This document shows, in pieces, positions 26,294 through 34,893 of a stretch of DNA of 64,000 nt (the stretch's first letter is position 1; each line of letters starts with the position of its first letter). A program made the translations under genes and the position numbers. Source of the stretch: Mahella sp. (GTDB taxonomy: Bacteria; Bacillota; Clostridia; Mahellales; Mahellaceae); NCBI RefSeq assembly GCF_020054945.1, contig NZ_JAIHAU010000009.1, positions 1 to 64,000 on the forward strand, written 5' to 3'. The notes under the pieces were generated by a model, which saw nothing but the letters and a program-made list of their open reading frames with translations, was not told where the DNA came from and ran no database searches.

Positions 26294-27487
26294 ATGAACA
26301 AAAGATTTTTTACTTCAGAGTCGGTCACTGAGGGTCATCCCGATAAAATTTGCGATCAAATAGCCGACGCCATACTGGATGATATAATGTCCAAGGACCC
26401 TATGGGCAGGGTGGCATGCGAGGTGGCCGTTACCACAGGATTGGTTTTGGTGTTGGGTGAAATATCTACCGATTGCTATGTCGATATACCTAAGATAGTG
26501 CGCAATACCATAAAAGAAATCGGATATACCAGAGCAAAGTATGGCTTTGACGGCGATACCTGTGCGGTCATAACATCCATCGATGAACAGTCGCCCGATA
26601 TAGCGTTGGGCGTAAACCAGGCATTGGAGATAAAGAAAGGCCTTTCAACAGAAGAGTATGAAACTATAGGGGCAGGCGACCAGGGTATGATGTTCGGCTT
26701 TGCCTGTGATGAAACCCCTGAGCTTATGCCTATGCCCATAGCACTGGCTCATGAGCTGACCCGCCGGTTAGCGTATGTGCGCAAAAACGATATACTGCCA
26801 TATATAAGACCTGACGGTAAGTCACAGGTAACTGTTGAGTACCAAGATGATAAACCGGTAAGGGTGGATACGGTGGTTATATCCACGCAGCACGGACCGG
26901 AAGTCGATCATGATACAATAGAAAGGGATATAATAGAACATGTCATAAAGGCTGTTATACCGGCCGATTTGCTTGACGATAACACGAAGTATTATATAAA
27001 TCCCACAGGTCGGTTTGTGGTAGGCGGCCCGCAGGGAGACTCCGGTTTGACCGGCCGAAAGATAATAGTAGATACTTACGGTGGATACGGTAGGCATGGA
27101 GGCGGTTCATTTTCAGGTAAAGATCCCACTAAAGTGGATCGATCGGCCAATTATGCGGCGCGATATGTGGCCAAGAATATAGTAGCCGCCGGTTTAGCCA
27201 AAAAATGCGAGGTACAATTGGCTTATGCCATAGGTGTGGCTCATCCGGTGTCAGTATTGGTGGATACGTTCGGTACAGGCAAAGTAGCAGATGACATCCT
27301 GGTAGATTTGGTCAAGCGCAACTTTGATCTAAGGCCGGCCGCTATTATAAAGAATCTTGACCTACGGCGTCCGATATACAGGCAGGTAGCGGCATATGGG
27401 CATTTCGGCCGTCCCGATTTGGACCTGCCATGGGAGAAAACCGATAAAGCAGATATATTGCTTGAACAAGCAAAATCAATGGTATAG
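26294..27487 (+). CDS. metK: S-adenosylmethionine synthetase
   Basis: A 397-residue enzyme making SAM from methionine and ATP. Signature blocks: [56 protein letters not shown] and [17 protein letters not shown]. Length is normal. Expression is controlled by the SAM riboswitch. The stop codon is one nucleotide from the end of convergent fumB, with no terminator visible between them. Confidence 0.98.
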   Translation: MNKRFFTSESVTEGHPDKICDQIADAILDDIMSKDPMGRVACEVAVTTGLVLVLGEISTDCYVDIPKIVRNTIKEIGYTRAKYGFDGDTCAVITSIDEQSPDIALGVNQALEIKKGLSTEEYETIGAGDQGMMFGFACDETPELMPMPIALAHELTRRLAYVRKNDILPYIRPDGKSQVTVEYQDDKPVRVDTVVISTQHGPEVDHDTIERDIIEHVIKAVIPADLLDDNTKYYINPTGRFVVGGPQGDSGLTGRKIIVDTYGGYGRHGGGSFSGKDPTKVDRSANYAARYVAKNIVAAGLAKKCEVQLAYAIGVAHPVSVLVDTFGTGKVADDILVDLVKRNFDLRPAAIIKNLDLRRPIYRQVAAYGHFGRPDLDLPWEKTDKADILLEQAKSMV

Positions 27488-27488
27488 C

Positions 27489-28016
27489 TCAGGAATATAG
27501 GCTGCTGCCGCGACAGTCTATGGCGACTATGAGCGGCAAATCTTCTACAACAAGCCGATATATGGCCTCGGGTCCAAGATCCTCAAAGGCCACTATGTCG
27601 GCTTTCTTTATGCAGCTTGCTATTAAAGCTCCGGCACCACCTGTGGCGGCCAGATAAACCGCTTTATATTCTACCATGGCATCTATTACGGCGCGGCTTC
27701 TGGGGCCCTTGCCTATCATGGCGTTTAACCCGCGCGCCAGCAACGGCGGTGTATATACGTCGACGCGGCTGCTGGTTGTAGGGCCTGCGGAACCGATGAC
27801 CTGACCGGGCTTGGGCGGACACGGTCCGGCATAGTATATGGTTTGACCGGCTATATCAAAAGGCAAAGGGATATTCTGATTCAGCAGCTGTATCATACGC
27901 TTGTGAGCTGCATCGCGGGCCGTATAAATTATACCGGTCATTTTGACCATGTCGCCGGCGTTAAGCTCATCTATAGCGGTTTTTGACAACGGGCTCATTA
28001 TACTTTTAATTTCCAT
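27489..28016 (-). CDS. fumB: Fumarate hydratase class I, beta subunit
   Basis: The 175-residue C-terminal part of the two-subunit iron-sulfur fumarase, which interconverts fumarate and malate. The block YYAGPCPPKPGQVIGSAGPT with TTSSRVD is diagnostic. I place the start at the ATG at 28016 (MEIKSIMSPL), preceded by AGGAG, rather than at an upstream codon that would overlap fumA. It starts 13 bp after the fumA stop. Confidence 0.93.
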   Translation of the reverse strand: MEIKSIMSPLSKTAIDELNAGDMVKMTGIIYTARDAAHKRMIQLLNQNIPLPFDIAGQTIYYAGPCPPKPGQVIGSAGPTTSSRVDVYTPPLLARGLNAMIGKGPRSRAVIDAMVEYKAVYLAATGGAGALIASCIKKADIVAFEDLGPEAIYRLVVEDLPLIVAIDCRGSSLYS

Positions 28017-28029
28017 ATTTTCAATTCTC

Positions 28030-28872
28030 CTATAAAACAGCGGTTTTATGTCTGGAAGCATGGCATTGCATATTTATAGCTACCGGCAGTCCTGCTATAT
28101 GCGTGGCGAATGTTTCTATGTGAACGGCCAGAGCTGTAACCGTTCCGCCTAGCCCCTGCGGACCGATGCCAAGGGCATTGATGCTATGGAGCAATTCCTG
28201 CTCCAGCGAGGCTACGGATTCATCCGGATTGTGTCGGCCGGCCTCCCTTAATAAGGCTTTTTTGGCTATATATGCAGCCTTTTCCATAGTGCCGCCTATA
28301 CCTATACCGAGTATAACCGGCGGACATGGATTGCCGCCGGCCGCTTTTACCGTATCCAGCACGAACGCCTTTATACCGTCTATGCCGTCGGCGGGTTTCA
28401 GCATCTTAAGAGCGCTCATATTCTCGCTGCCGAATCCCTTGGGGGCGACGGTAATGGATAAAGACGAACCGGGTACTATTTCAATATGTATTATGGCCGG
28501 CGTATTGTCGCCGGTGTTCACGCGTTCAAGAGGATCTTTCACCACGGAGTTTCGCAGATAGCCTTTCCGATAACCGCGTCTTACCCCTTCGTTTATGGCG
28601 TCGATTATATAGCTGCCGGTTATATGCACGTCCTGGCCTATTTCCACAAAAACCACCGCCATACCGGTATCCTGGCATATAGGCATTTGCTGCTCGCGGG
28701 CTAGTTTTATATTATCGATTAGCTGGTTCAATATATATTGGGCTCGCGGCAACGATTCTTTTTCAGCAGCATCCGATATAAGCTGCTCGACATCATGGCC
28801 GAGATCGCAGGCAGCATCTATGCACAGGCTTTCAACCACATCGGTTATAGTTCTAGCATCTATTTCTCTCAT
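28030..28872 (-). CDS. fumA: Fumarate hydratase class I, alpha subunit
   Basis: A 280-residue iron-sulfur subunit. The three cluster Cys regions are MPICQDTGMAVVF, GGNPCPPVILGIG and INMQCHASRH near the C-terminus; GFGSENMSALKML is conserved. Oxygen-labile class I fumarase suits an anaerobe. ATG 28872 (MREIDARTI) has AAAGGTGG upstream on the minus strand. Confidence 0.94.
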   Translation of the reverse strand: MREIDARTITDVVESLCIDAACDLGHDVEQLISDAAEKESLPRAQYILNQLIDNIKLAREQQMPICQDTGMAVVFVEIGQDVHITGSYIIDAINEGVRRGYRKGYLRNSVVKDPLERVNTGDNTPAIIHIEIVPGSSLSITVAPKGFGSENMSALKMLKPADGIDGIKAFVLDTVKAAGGNPCPPVILGIGIGGTMEKAAYIAKKALLREAGRHNPDESVASLEQELLHSINALGIGPQGLGGTVTALAVHIETFATHIAGLPVAINMQCHASRHKTAVL

Positions 28873-28983
28873 AACAATACCACCTTTTGGCATACTCTTT
28901 GTTACTGCTGCTTACTGTGCACCCATCTTATGGGCTTGATAACACATGAACCGTAAAGCTTGGAAGCTGAGCAGTAAACAATT

Positions 28984-29012
28984 ATAATACATTTTACCAT
29001 AGATGGACTTAA
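28984..29012 (-). promoter_or_regulatory. Possible promoter of fumAB
   Basis: On the minus strand TTAAGT (29012-29007) and TATTAT (28989-28984) are 17 bp apart. The -35 element is weak. Confidence 0.35.
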
Positions 29013-29279
29013 AATGATATGCTTATGCTATGTCCAAGGGCTAAGATGATGTTTGTTTTTTCTCATCGGGATGTTATACCGCCCCCGAATAAAAGGCTAA
29101 CAAAAAGACGCAGTCTTATCTGACCTGTGATAAGCGCTATTTGAGGGTTAAATAACAATGTTTCCAGCGATGTCTTGTTTGCAATAAAGCAGGTTACTAC
29201 TCTAAAATGCTGTAGTGTGGTTAGCTTTGTTTTTGACAGAGAGTTTGACTAATCGCAAGCAATTGTGCATGCTGCTCAG
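29013..29279. other. Intergenic region between fumAB and the PHO-box promoter
   Basis: About 270 bp between divergent units with no open frame, tRNA or recognised riboswitch. It includes short T- and A-runs but no hairpin followed by a T-tract that I trust. Nothing functional is supported here. Confidence 0.4.
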
Positions 29280-29333
29280 TTAACGCACATTTAACGCTGA
29301 CTTAATATGGATTTAACATTATTGATTTATACT
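29280..29333 (+). promoter_or_regulatory. PHO box and -10 element before the lamin-tail-domain gene
   Basis: Four hexamers at exact 11-bp intervals: TTAACG (29280), TTAACG (29291), TTAATA (29302), TTAACA (29313), matching the Gram-positive PhoP consensus TT(A/T)A(C/T)A. A -10 hexamer TATACT lies at 29328-29333, 15 bp after the start of the last repeat. No -35 hexamer is needed at PhoP-activated promoters. The predicted 5' leader is about 225 nt and contains an unclassified stem AAATGCC/GGCATTT (29427-29433 with 29476-29482). Confidence 0.75.
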
Positions 29334-29565
29334 ATCCTAGTATGAACATACATTATTTCCATTGACGGTTGCTGGTTATTGTTGCCATATTTCGACCGAG
29401 ATTTCACGCTTAGGTTATTTATGCACAAATGCCATGGTGACAGGACGTAGCTGCAGGGTATCATGATTACGATAGGGCATTTAGATAAGAAGATAACTCG
29501 ATTAGTTAAAGGTTCACAAAAACACAAGAAAGTGTAATAAAAAGAAATGGGGGGTAATTTTTGAA

Positions 29566-29970
29566 ATGGGGAAATATCGGAATAAGGGCATAGCGCTTAT
29601 ACTAGTGCTGCTTATGGTGTTAAGCTTTATGTCCATAGGTCAAGATAATGTGGCAAGGGCTGTGGACGATGATAGCAAAAAGGTCATCATCAACGAATTT
29701 GGCCAAGGTACTAGCGGTAAAAATTTCGAATGGGTGGAGCTTTTGGTAGTGCAGGATGTGGACATGAGAAAGTGGGATCTTGGCGATACAACCCCAGGGG
29801 TTCTTAGCTTTTCAGACGACGCGTTTTGGTCTGATGTAAAAGCCGGTACCATAATAGTCATAGACAACAATGTAGACGGTAAGACCAGGGTGACAATACT
29901 TGGCGGGACCGGCGTGTTAGGCAGCAGCATAGAGGATTATGCGATGACTAAGCTTGATGCGGCTAAGTGA
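29566..29970 (+). CDS. Secreted lamin-tail-domain protein, probably truncated
   Basis: A 134-residue protein with a clear signal peptide (basic MGKYRNK, hydrophobic to about residue 25, possible cleavage after ARA near residue 34) and the first half of a lamin-tail domain (KVIINEFGQGT, FEWVELLVVQ, WDLGDTTPG). LTD domains often precede a nuclease or phosphatase domain in extracellular enzymes. The domain seems to end early and nothing recognisable follows, so the gene may be a remnant. ATG 29566 has GGGGGG upstream. The PHO box suggests induction under phosphate starvation. Confidence 0.6.
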   Translation: MGKYRNKGIALILVLLMVLSFMSIGQDNVARAVDDDSKKVIINEFGQGTSGKNFEWVELLVVQDVDMRKWDLGDTTPGVLSFSDDAFWSDVKAGTIIVIDNNVDGKTRVTILGGTGVLGSSIEDYAMTKLDAAK

Positions 29971-30335
29971 GTTAATTAGAGCAGAGAGAGGACGGTCCAA
30001 AGAAACGTTCGATTAGAGATTGATAAAAAACTTGAGTGAACAGTTTCAAACAAGGCAAAAAAGACCAGTTACATCAAAGCATAATGCTTGGTGTGGCTGG
30101 TCTTTTTTAATTTCAATACTTCGGGCAATAGGCGTTTGGGACAACCTCATTGGCAGTAAAAAGATAAAGAAAATTTTCAAAAAAAGAAGGAATTATAAAA
30201 TAAATGTAGAATATATAACTATAAGAGGACATGCTGCTGGAAATTTTGTTGGTTTGCTTCTATAAATCAAAATGATAGGAGGTGTACCGGTTCAGTGCTA
30301 GATTGGTCTTTCGGGAAATGTTGTTCTTAAAGAGG
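29971..30335. other. Gene-poor, AT-rich region with possible mobile-element remnant
   Basis: Apart from the hairpin at 30057-30108 I see only small open frames without homology and an isolated AGGAGG near 30282. Base composition is AT-richer than either side. It may be debris of a former gene or insertion sequence; I cannot name it. Confidence 0.3.
30057..30108. terminator. Bidirectional terminator-like hairpin
   Basis: AAAAAAGACCAG pairs with CTGGTCTTTTTT over 12 bp, extended by an imperfect inner stem ending in AGCA/TGCT around loop TAA. The A-run before and T-run after allow termination on both strands. Lone hairpins of this kind also occur at insertion-sequence ends, but no transposase is present. 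Confidence 0.6.
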
Positions 30336-30376
30336 ATGGTAAAGCATTTACCATATAAACATGTAAGATTACATGT
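30336..30376 (+). promoter_or_regulatory. Pair of palindromic operator candidates
   Basis: ATGGTAAAGCATTTACCAT (30336-30354) and ACATGTAAGATTACATGT (30359-30376) are perfect inverted repeats, both containing GTAA and TTAC half-sites. Their centres are about 22 bp apart, two helical turns, and they lie just upstream of the -35 of the MacB-like transporter. They look like tandem sites for one dimeric regulator, whose gene is not adjacent. Confidence 0.5.
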
Positions 30377-30396
30377 GGCTTTTCAGGGAAAGTGTC

Positions 30397-30425
30397 TTGC
30401 ATCATCTCCTAGTTGACGATATAAT
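30397..30425 (+). promoter_or_regulatory. Promoter of the MacB-like transporter operon
   Basis: TTGCAT (30397-30402) and a perfect TATAAT (30420-30425) with a 17-bp spacer, 38 bp before the ATG. Confidence 0.7.
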
Positions 30426-30463
30426 ATAGCTAAACAGTATAAGGTAACGAAGGGAGAATATAC

Positions 30464-31612
30464 ATGAAACCGCTTTCGATATGGAAGTATTATGCCAATA
30501 ATAAAAAATGATTCTTTTCTGTGTTTATCACTATATTCCTTGCGGTGTTCCTTTTGTACACTATGCATATGCTGGTCAGTTCCTTGTCCTATTCCCTCTA
30601 CGCATCGTGGAGCAGGCCTATGGAGCATTTTTCATTGGTGCTGCCGGTCTCGGAAGAGAGGCCTTTGGAGCAAAAGGTGCAAGACGGCATAAAAGGGCAT
30701 GCGGCGGTGGATAGCGTCATACCGATGGTATTGCAGGGAACCGATATCACCAATACATTCGGCGGCAGCAGCACCACGATGGCATTGGCCGTAAAGGGCA
30801 ACGACCGGGAAAGCATCATGTCCGAGCTGGGGCTGACGTTAAAGGACGGCAAGCTGCCGGCTGCCGGTACAAAGGAGATCGCCGTGCATTGGCGCATCGC
30901 AACCAACAAGGGGTGGAAGATCGGCGATAAAATAGGCAGCTATGTGGATAAAGGCGAACGGCTGCCCGGCCAATACACCGTAGTGGGTTTACTGGACGGC
31001 CCGTCAATGATTTCATTCATCTCTTTGGAAACCTATGCCGCCGAGCACAATCTGACCGATCAGGATCTGTACAAGACGGGTATGCTCGTGCTGCCCAAAA
31101 GCGAGGCTTTAGAATCCATGAACCGGTATCTTGCCGATATCCCATCCTATGACGCCAAAGTCATGTCCTATGATACAGAGATGGCCGATGTAAACGAGAT
31201 ATTGGACAGCATAAACACCACCATGATGATAATCGAGGGGATGCTTATCGTAGTATTGTCCATATCGGTGGGCTTATTGTCATATATATACTTCTACCAG
31301 CGTCACAATGAATTCGGTTTGCTGTATGCCATGGGCTATACCCGCGGTCAGGTTATAAACAGGGCTGTGAGCGAGATCAGCGGTATGAACATAGCCGGAT
31401 TTACCATAGGCATATTGCTGGCGTTATTGGGCGGCCTGCTTCTGAATGAGTTTGTATACATACCCCAAGGGCAGCCTTTGGAACTGTGGAATTGGGGATA
31501 TGTGCTGCGGACATTTTCCATACCGCTGTTCGTGATGCTTTTCAGCATTTTTCCGGTATGGAGGATGCTGAGCAGGTTGGATCCCATATCTATAATCGAG
31601 GGGGTAGAGTAG
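30464..31612 (+). pseudogene. FtsX/MacB-like ABC permease gene with an in-frame stop
   Basis: From ATG 30464 (after AAGGGAG) the frame reads MKPLSIWKYYANNKK, then TGA at 30509-30511, then continues in the same frame FFSVFITIFLAVF to 31612. The permease has one N-terminal membrane helix, a large extracytoplasmic domain (about residues 45-250) and three C-terminal helices, the MacB/FtsX layout. The stop sits where Arg (CGA) would be expected and is one transition away. Restart at GTG 30521 is possible but lacks a ribosome-binding site. The partner ATPase begins one base after the stop. Confidence 0.75.
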
Positions 31613-31613
31613 C

Positions 31614-32336
31614 ATGTTATTGGAAGGCAAAGGGCTAACCATGGTATATGATCGGGGCAAAGAATTGGAGACCTATGCTCTAAGGGATGTAAACATAGCG
31701 CTGGACATAAACCAGATGATCGGCGTGATGGGGCCGTCGGGCAGCGGCAAAAGCTCCCTATTGTATGTCCTATCGGGTTTAAAGAAACCCACCGCCGGCA
31801 CGGTGGTTTATAAAGGCATGGATCTGGATGCCATGTCTGCCGTCGAGAGAGCGCGGCTTCGGAAGAAGGAGTTCGGCTTCATTTTCCAGAGGCATTTCCT
31901 TATTGACTACATGACCGCATTGGACAATGTGCTGGTGGGCATAAACGACGCCAGCGCCGCCGGTAAAAATAAAGCGCTGCTGCTGATGGATAGATTGGGC
32001 ATGAAGCATGTGGCTTACAAAAAGCCTTTCCAATTGTCAGGCGGGCAGAGGCAGAGGATAGCCATAGCCAGGGCACTCATAAACGATCCCGCCGTTATAT
32101 TCGCCGATGAACCTACGGCATCGTTGGATCATGCCAATGCTCAAGAGGTCATGGCGGTACTTGAGGAGATAAAAGCCAAAACCAGCGTATTGGTGGTAAC
32201 CCACGATGCCTCTATATTGAAGAATGCCGATAGCGTCATAGAGCGGTGGGATGGCAGAATAAAAGCCGAGCAGCCGGAAAAGCCGGTTGTTGCCTTATCC
32301 AAAGAACGCCATAGGGCGTCGGCCGGATCAGAATAG
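31614..32336 (+). CDS. ABC transporter ATP-binding protein, MacB/LolD type
   Basis: A 240-residue ATPase. Walker A is MGPSGSGKSSLLYVLSG, the signature is LSGGQRQRIAIARAL and Walker B is VIFADEPTASLDH. The D-loop and His switch (VVTHDA) are present. It pairs with the upstream FtsX-like permease; such systems move lipoproteins or peptides, or sense antibiotics. It starts at ATG 31614, one base after the permease stop. A 35-residue C-terminal tail is not part of the ATPase fold. Confidence 0.9.
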   Translation: MLLEGKGLTMVYDRGKELETYALRDVNIALDINQMIGVMGPSGSGKSSLLYVLSGLKKPTAGTVVYKGMDLDAMSAVERARLRKKEFGFIFQRHFLIDYMTALDNVLVGINDASAAGKNKALLLMDRLGMKHVAYKKPFQLSGGQRQRIAIARALINDPAVIFADEPTASLDHANAQEVMAVLEEIKAKTSVLVVTHDASILKNADSVIERWDGRIKAEQPEKPVVALSKERHRASAGSE

Positions 32337-32710
32337 AGGTGCTGACGATGTGAGTGTGCTTTTCATGTGCCTTCATCACAGTTCTTTGAAGTAATCCGTG
32401 ATTTATATACTGAGCTAATTGCGGTTGCTCCTATCTATGCGCTAGCATAGGCGGTGGGAGCGTGTTCACTGCTTTCGATAATAAGTTATAGGGGAATATT
32501 ATGAGGAAGCAATCAAAGCTAAGAAAGCCGTCTATTAAGCCCCTAACGAGATCGGATAACATATCTTAACTATGATAACATGTAAATAAATGCTAGGGAT
32601 ACATATAATTATGTCACAAGAACAATATAAAATAAAACGATTGCTGCCGAGCGCATACTCATAAATTCGTTATATCCGGGCGGAGAGAACGTTGCCTTGA
32701 TTATAAAAAA
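32337..32710. other. Intergenic region with short coding remnants
   Basis: A stem-loop lies around 32430-32460 (arms GCTCC and GGAGC with inner CTATGC/GCATAG) without a T-run. A 22-codon frame with a ribosome-binding site starts near 32502 (MRKQSKLRKP). A second small frame, 32611-32664, begins MSQEQYKIKR. In another frame a 26-codon stretch reads AAERILINSLYPGG and ends at a TGA overlapping ATG 32711. The last two could be the head and tail of a deleted regulator gene. Confidence 0.35.
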
Positions 32711-32731
32711 ATGAGTGGAAAGGAAGGGAAA

Positions 32732-33664
32732 ATGTTTCTTCAAACAAAGGATCTGGTCAAATCATTCGGCGACAAGGTTGTAGTGGACCATGTAAACCTG
32801 GAGGTTAAAGAAGGCGAGGTATTCGGCCTTCTGGGGCCCAATGGGGCGGGTAAAACGACTACTATATCCATGATATGCGGTCTGTTGAAACCCGACGGCG
32901 GCGACATTCTCTTCGAAGGCAAGAGTGCGGTGAAGGACAGCATGTTTCTGAAGCGTGTCATGGGTGTGGTGCCCCAGGACATCGCCTTGTATCCTATGCT
33001 GACCGCCAACGAAAACCTTTATTTCTGGGGGCGCATGTACGGCCTTTCGGGCAGGGAGCTGGATCAAAGGGTGAAAGAGGTGCTGGATATCATGGGCTTA
33101 TCCGACAGGGCCAAGGAACGGATAGATAAATATTCAGGAGGCATGAAGCGCCGCATCAATATAGCCGCGGCGCTTATGCACAGGCCGAGGCTTTTGATCA
33201 TGGATGAGCCTACGGTGGGCATAGACCCTCAATCCCGCAATCATATACTGGAATCGGTGAAACAATTCAACCAGCAAGGGATGACCATAATATATACAAG
33301 CCATTATATGGAGGAAGTAGAGTATCTATGCCATAGGGTGGCCATCATGGATTACGGCAAGGTCATCGCCCTAGGCACCAAGGATGAGCTCAAAGCCATG
33401 GTAGGCGACGCCGATAAGGTTATAATGGAGACGGGTTTGATTTTCGACGATATAAAGCAGCGGTTATCGGCCTTTGATTACGTCGAAAATATTATGGTTA
33501 CCGATAACACTGTAGATATATTGGTGCATGATGCCAAGACCCACCTGCCCGATCTCATCTCGGCCGTGATCGGTGCCGGTGGTGATATAGCCTCGATAAA
33601 GGTTGAAGAGCCTAATCTCGAGGGGGTTTTCCTGCATTTGACAGGACGTCAGTTGAGGGATTGA
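32732..33664 (+). CDS. ABC-2 type exporter ATP-binding protein
   Basis: A 310-residue ATPase of the DrrA/CcmA class. Walker A is LLGPNGAGKTTTISMICG, the signature YSGGMKRRINIAAAL and Walker B LLIMDEPTVGIDP; the C-terminal 80 residues are the usual export-ATPase extension. ATG 32732 is preceded by GGAAGGG; an in-frame ATG at 32711 is possible. It forms an operon with two ABC-2 permeases and pabBC. The substrate is unknown. Confidence 0.93.
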   Translation: MFLQTKDLVKSFGDKVVVDHVNLEVKEGEVFGLLGPNGAGKTTTISMICGLLKPDGGDILFEGKSAVKDSMFLKRVMGVVPQDIALYPMLTANENLYFWGRMYGLSGRELDQRVKEVLDIMGLSDRAKERIDKYSGGMKRRINIAAALMHRPRLLIMDEPTVGIDPQSRNHILESVKQFNQQGMTIIYTSHYMEEVEYLCHRVAIMDYGKVIALGTKDELKAMVGDADKVIMETGLIFDDIKQRLSAFDYVENIMVTDNTVDILVHDAKTHLPDLISAVIGAGGDIASIKVEEPNLEGVFLHLTGRQLRD

Positions 33665-33674
33665 GGTGATATTT

Positions 33675-34877
33675 ATGAGAGCAATACATATGCTATTGAA
33701 GGATATACGCATATATACCAGGGATTGGATAGCGCTGCTTATAAACCTGGTCATGCCCATAGCGCTGGTGGGCATATTGGGGCTTTCCTTTAGTTCATCG
33801 TTTGCAGAACTCGGGGCAAGTATAAGCAAATTTCCCGTAGCCGTAGTGGACTATGACAAAGGCGAGATGGCCAGGAAATTGGTGGATGATGTGCTCAAAA
33901 AGGATTTGGCCGATATAGTGGACGTGGAGGAGGTTTCGGAAGATGAGGCCGTGGCAGCGGTTAAAGGCGAAACCCCTGCGGCCATAATCATACCCGAGGG
34001 TTTTACGAAAAATATTAATGAGGGGAAAGCCACCGAACTTCGTGTAATAGCCAATCCTCATCTAAATATAAGCGGAGGCATAGTGCAGCAAGCGGTCGAA
34101 AGCTATACCGTCGCCATATCTTCGATAACCTCGGCCACCGATGCAATAATGAAGATGGTGAGCAAAGAGGGAATAGCCGTAAATCCTCAGGAGATAGCAG
34201 CACAGACCGCGGAGAGGCTGGCTGGGGTACAAGGCAAGAACGTAAACGCCATAGCCTTCAGCCAGCAAACAGGGGGAAAGAAGACCCCCACATCGATGCA
34301 ATACTATGCCGCCGCCATGCTGGCCATGTTCTCTATGTTCATGGCCGCCACCGGCATCACTTCCATGCTGCAGGAAAGGGAGAATTATACCCTAAAGCGC
34401 ATGTACGGCGCAGGTATCCCAAAATGGGAGATAATGAGTACCAAATTGGCGGGCACATGGCTCAGCGCCTTTATCGAGGCCTTGATACTGATGGCGTTTA
34501 CGGCGTATGTCTTTGGGGTCGACTGGGGCGATAATATACCGGCTGTGCTGGGGGTAGCCGCGGCTACGGTATTTGCGGCGACCGGCGTAGCCATGATAAT
34601 AGCCGCCATAACGCGCACGTCCAAGGCCGCCGGTGGGCTGGCTCCTGCCGTCATAAACATTATGAGCGCCATAGGGGGCAGCATGTTCCCCATATATGCA
34701 TTTTCAGGCTTTATGCTCACCGCCAGCAAGGGCACCATAAATTACTGGTCATTGCAAGGCTTTTTAAGCCTTATGAGCCAAGATGCCATATCGGCCATAT
34801 ACCTTCCTATCGCTGTGCTGGCCGCCATAGGGGTCGCCGGGTTGGCTATAGGCATACTGACGCTGCGATTGGACTAG
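33675..34877 (+). CDS. ABC-2 type permease, first subunit
   Basis: A 400-residue membrane protein: one N-terminal helix (LLINLVMPIALVGILGLSF), a long extracytoplasmic region to about residue 215, then five helices. This is the YhgE/DrrB-like ABC2_membrane_3 layout. ATG 33675 has GAGGTG just before it. The next permease follows 16 bp after the stop, and both would form a heterodimer with the ATPase upstream. Confidence 0.9.
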   Translation: MRAIHMLLKDIRIYTRDWIALLINLVMPIALVGILGLSFSSSFAELGASISKFPVAVVDYDKGEMARKLVDDVLKKDLADIVDVEEVSEDEAVAAVKGETPAAIIIPEGFTKNINEGKATELRVIANPHLNISGGIVQQAVESYTVAISSITSATDAIMKMVSKEGIAVNPQEIAAQTAERLAGVQGKNVNAIAFSQQTGGKKTPTSMQYYAAAMLAMFSMFMAATGITSMLQERENYTLKRMYGAGIPKWEIMSTKLAGTWLSAFIEALILMAFTAYVFGVDWGDNIPAVLGVAAATVFAATGVAMIIAAITRTSKAAGGLAPAVINIMSAIGGSMFPIYAFSGFMLTASKGTINYWSLQGFLSLMSQDAISAIYLPIAVLAAIGVAGLAIGILTLRLD

Positions 34878-34893
34878 AAAGGAGGAGCTGAAC

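Noticed and set aside
27485-27491. An overlapping antisense regulatory element between metK and fumB
   Set aside because: The convergent stops are one base apart with no terminator, but nothing beyond tight packing is visible.
29427-29482. A riboswitch in the leader of the lamin-tail gene
   Set aside because: A 7-bp closing stem is present but the interior matches no riboswitch consensus I know.
30020-30265. An 81-codon open frame on the + strand
   Set aside because: It runs through the terminator-like hairpin at 30057-30108, has no homology I recognise and no ribosome-binding site; composition is that of AT-rich intergenic DNA.
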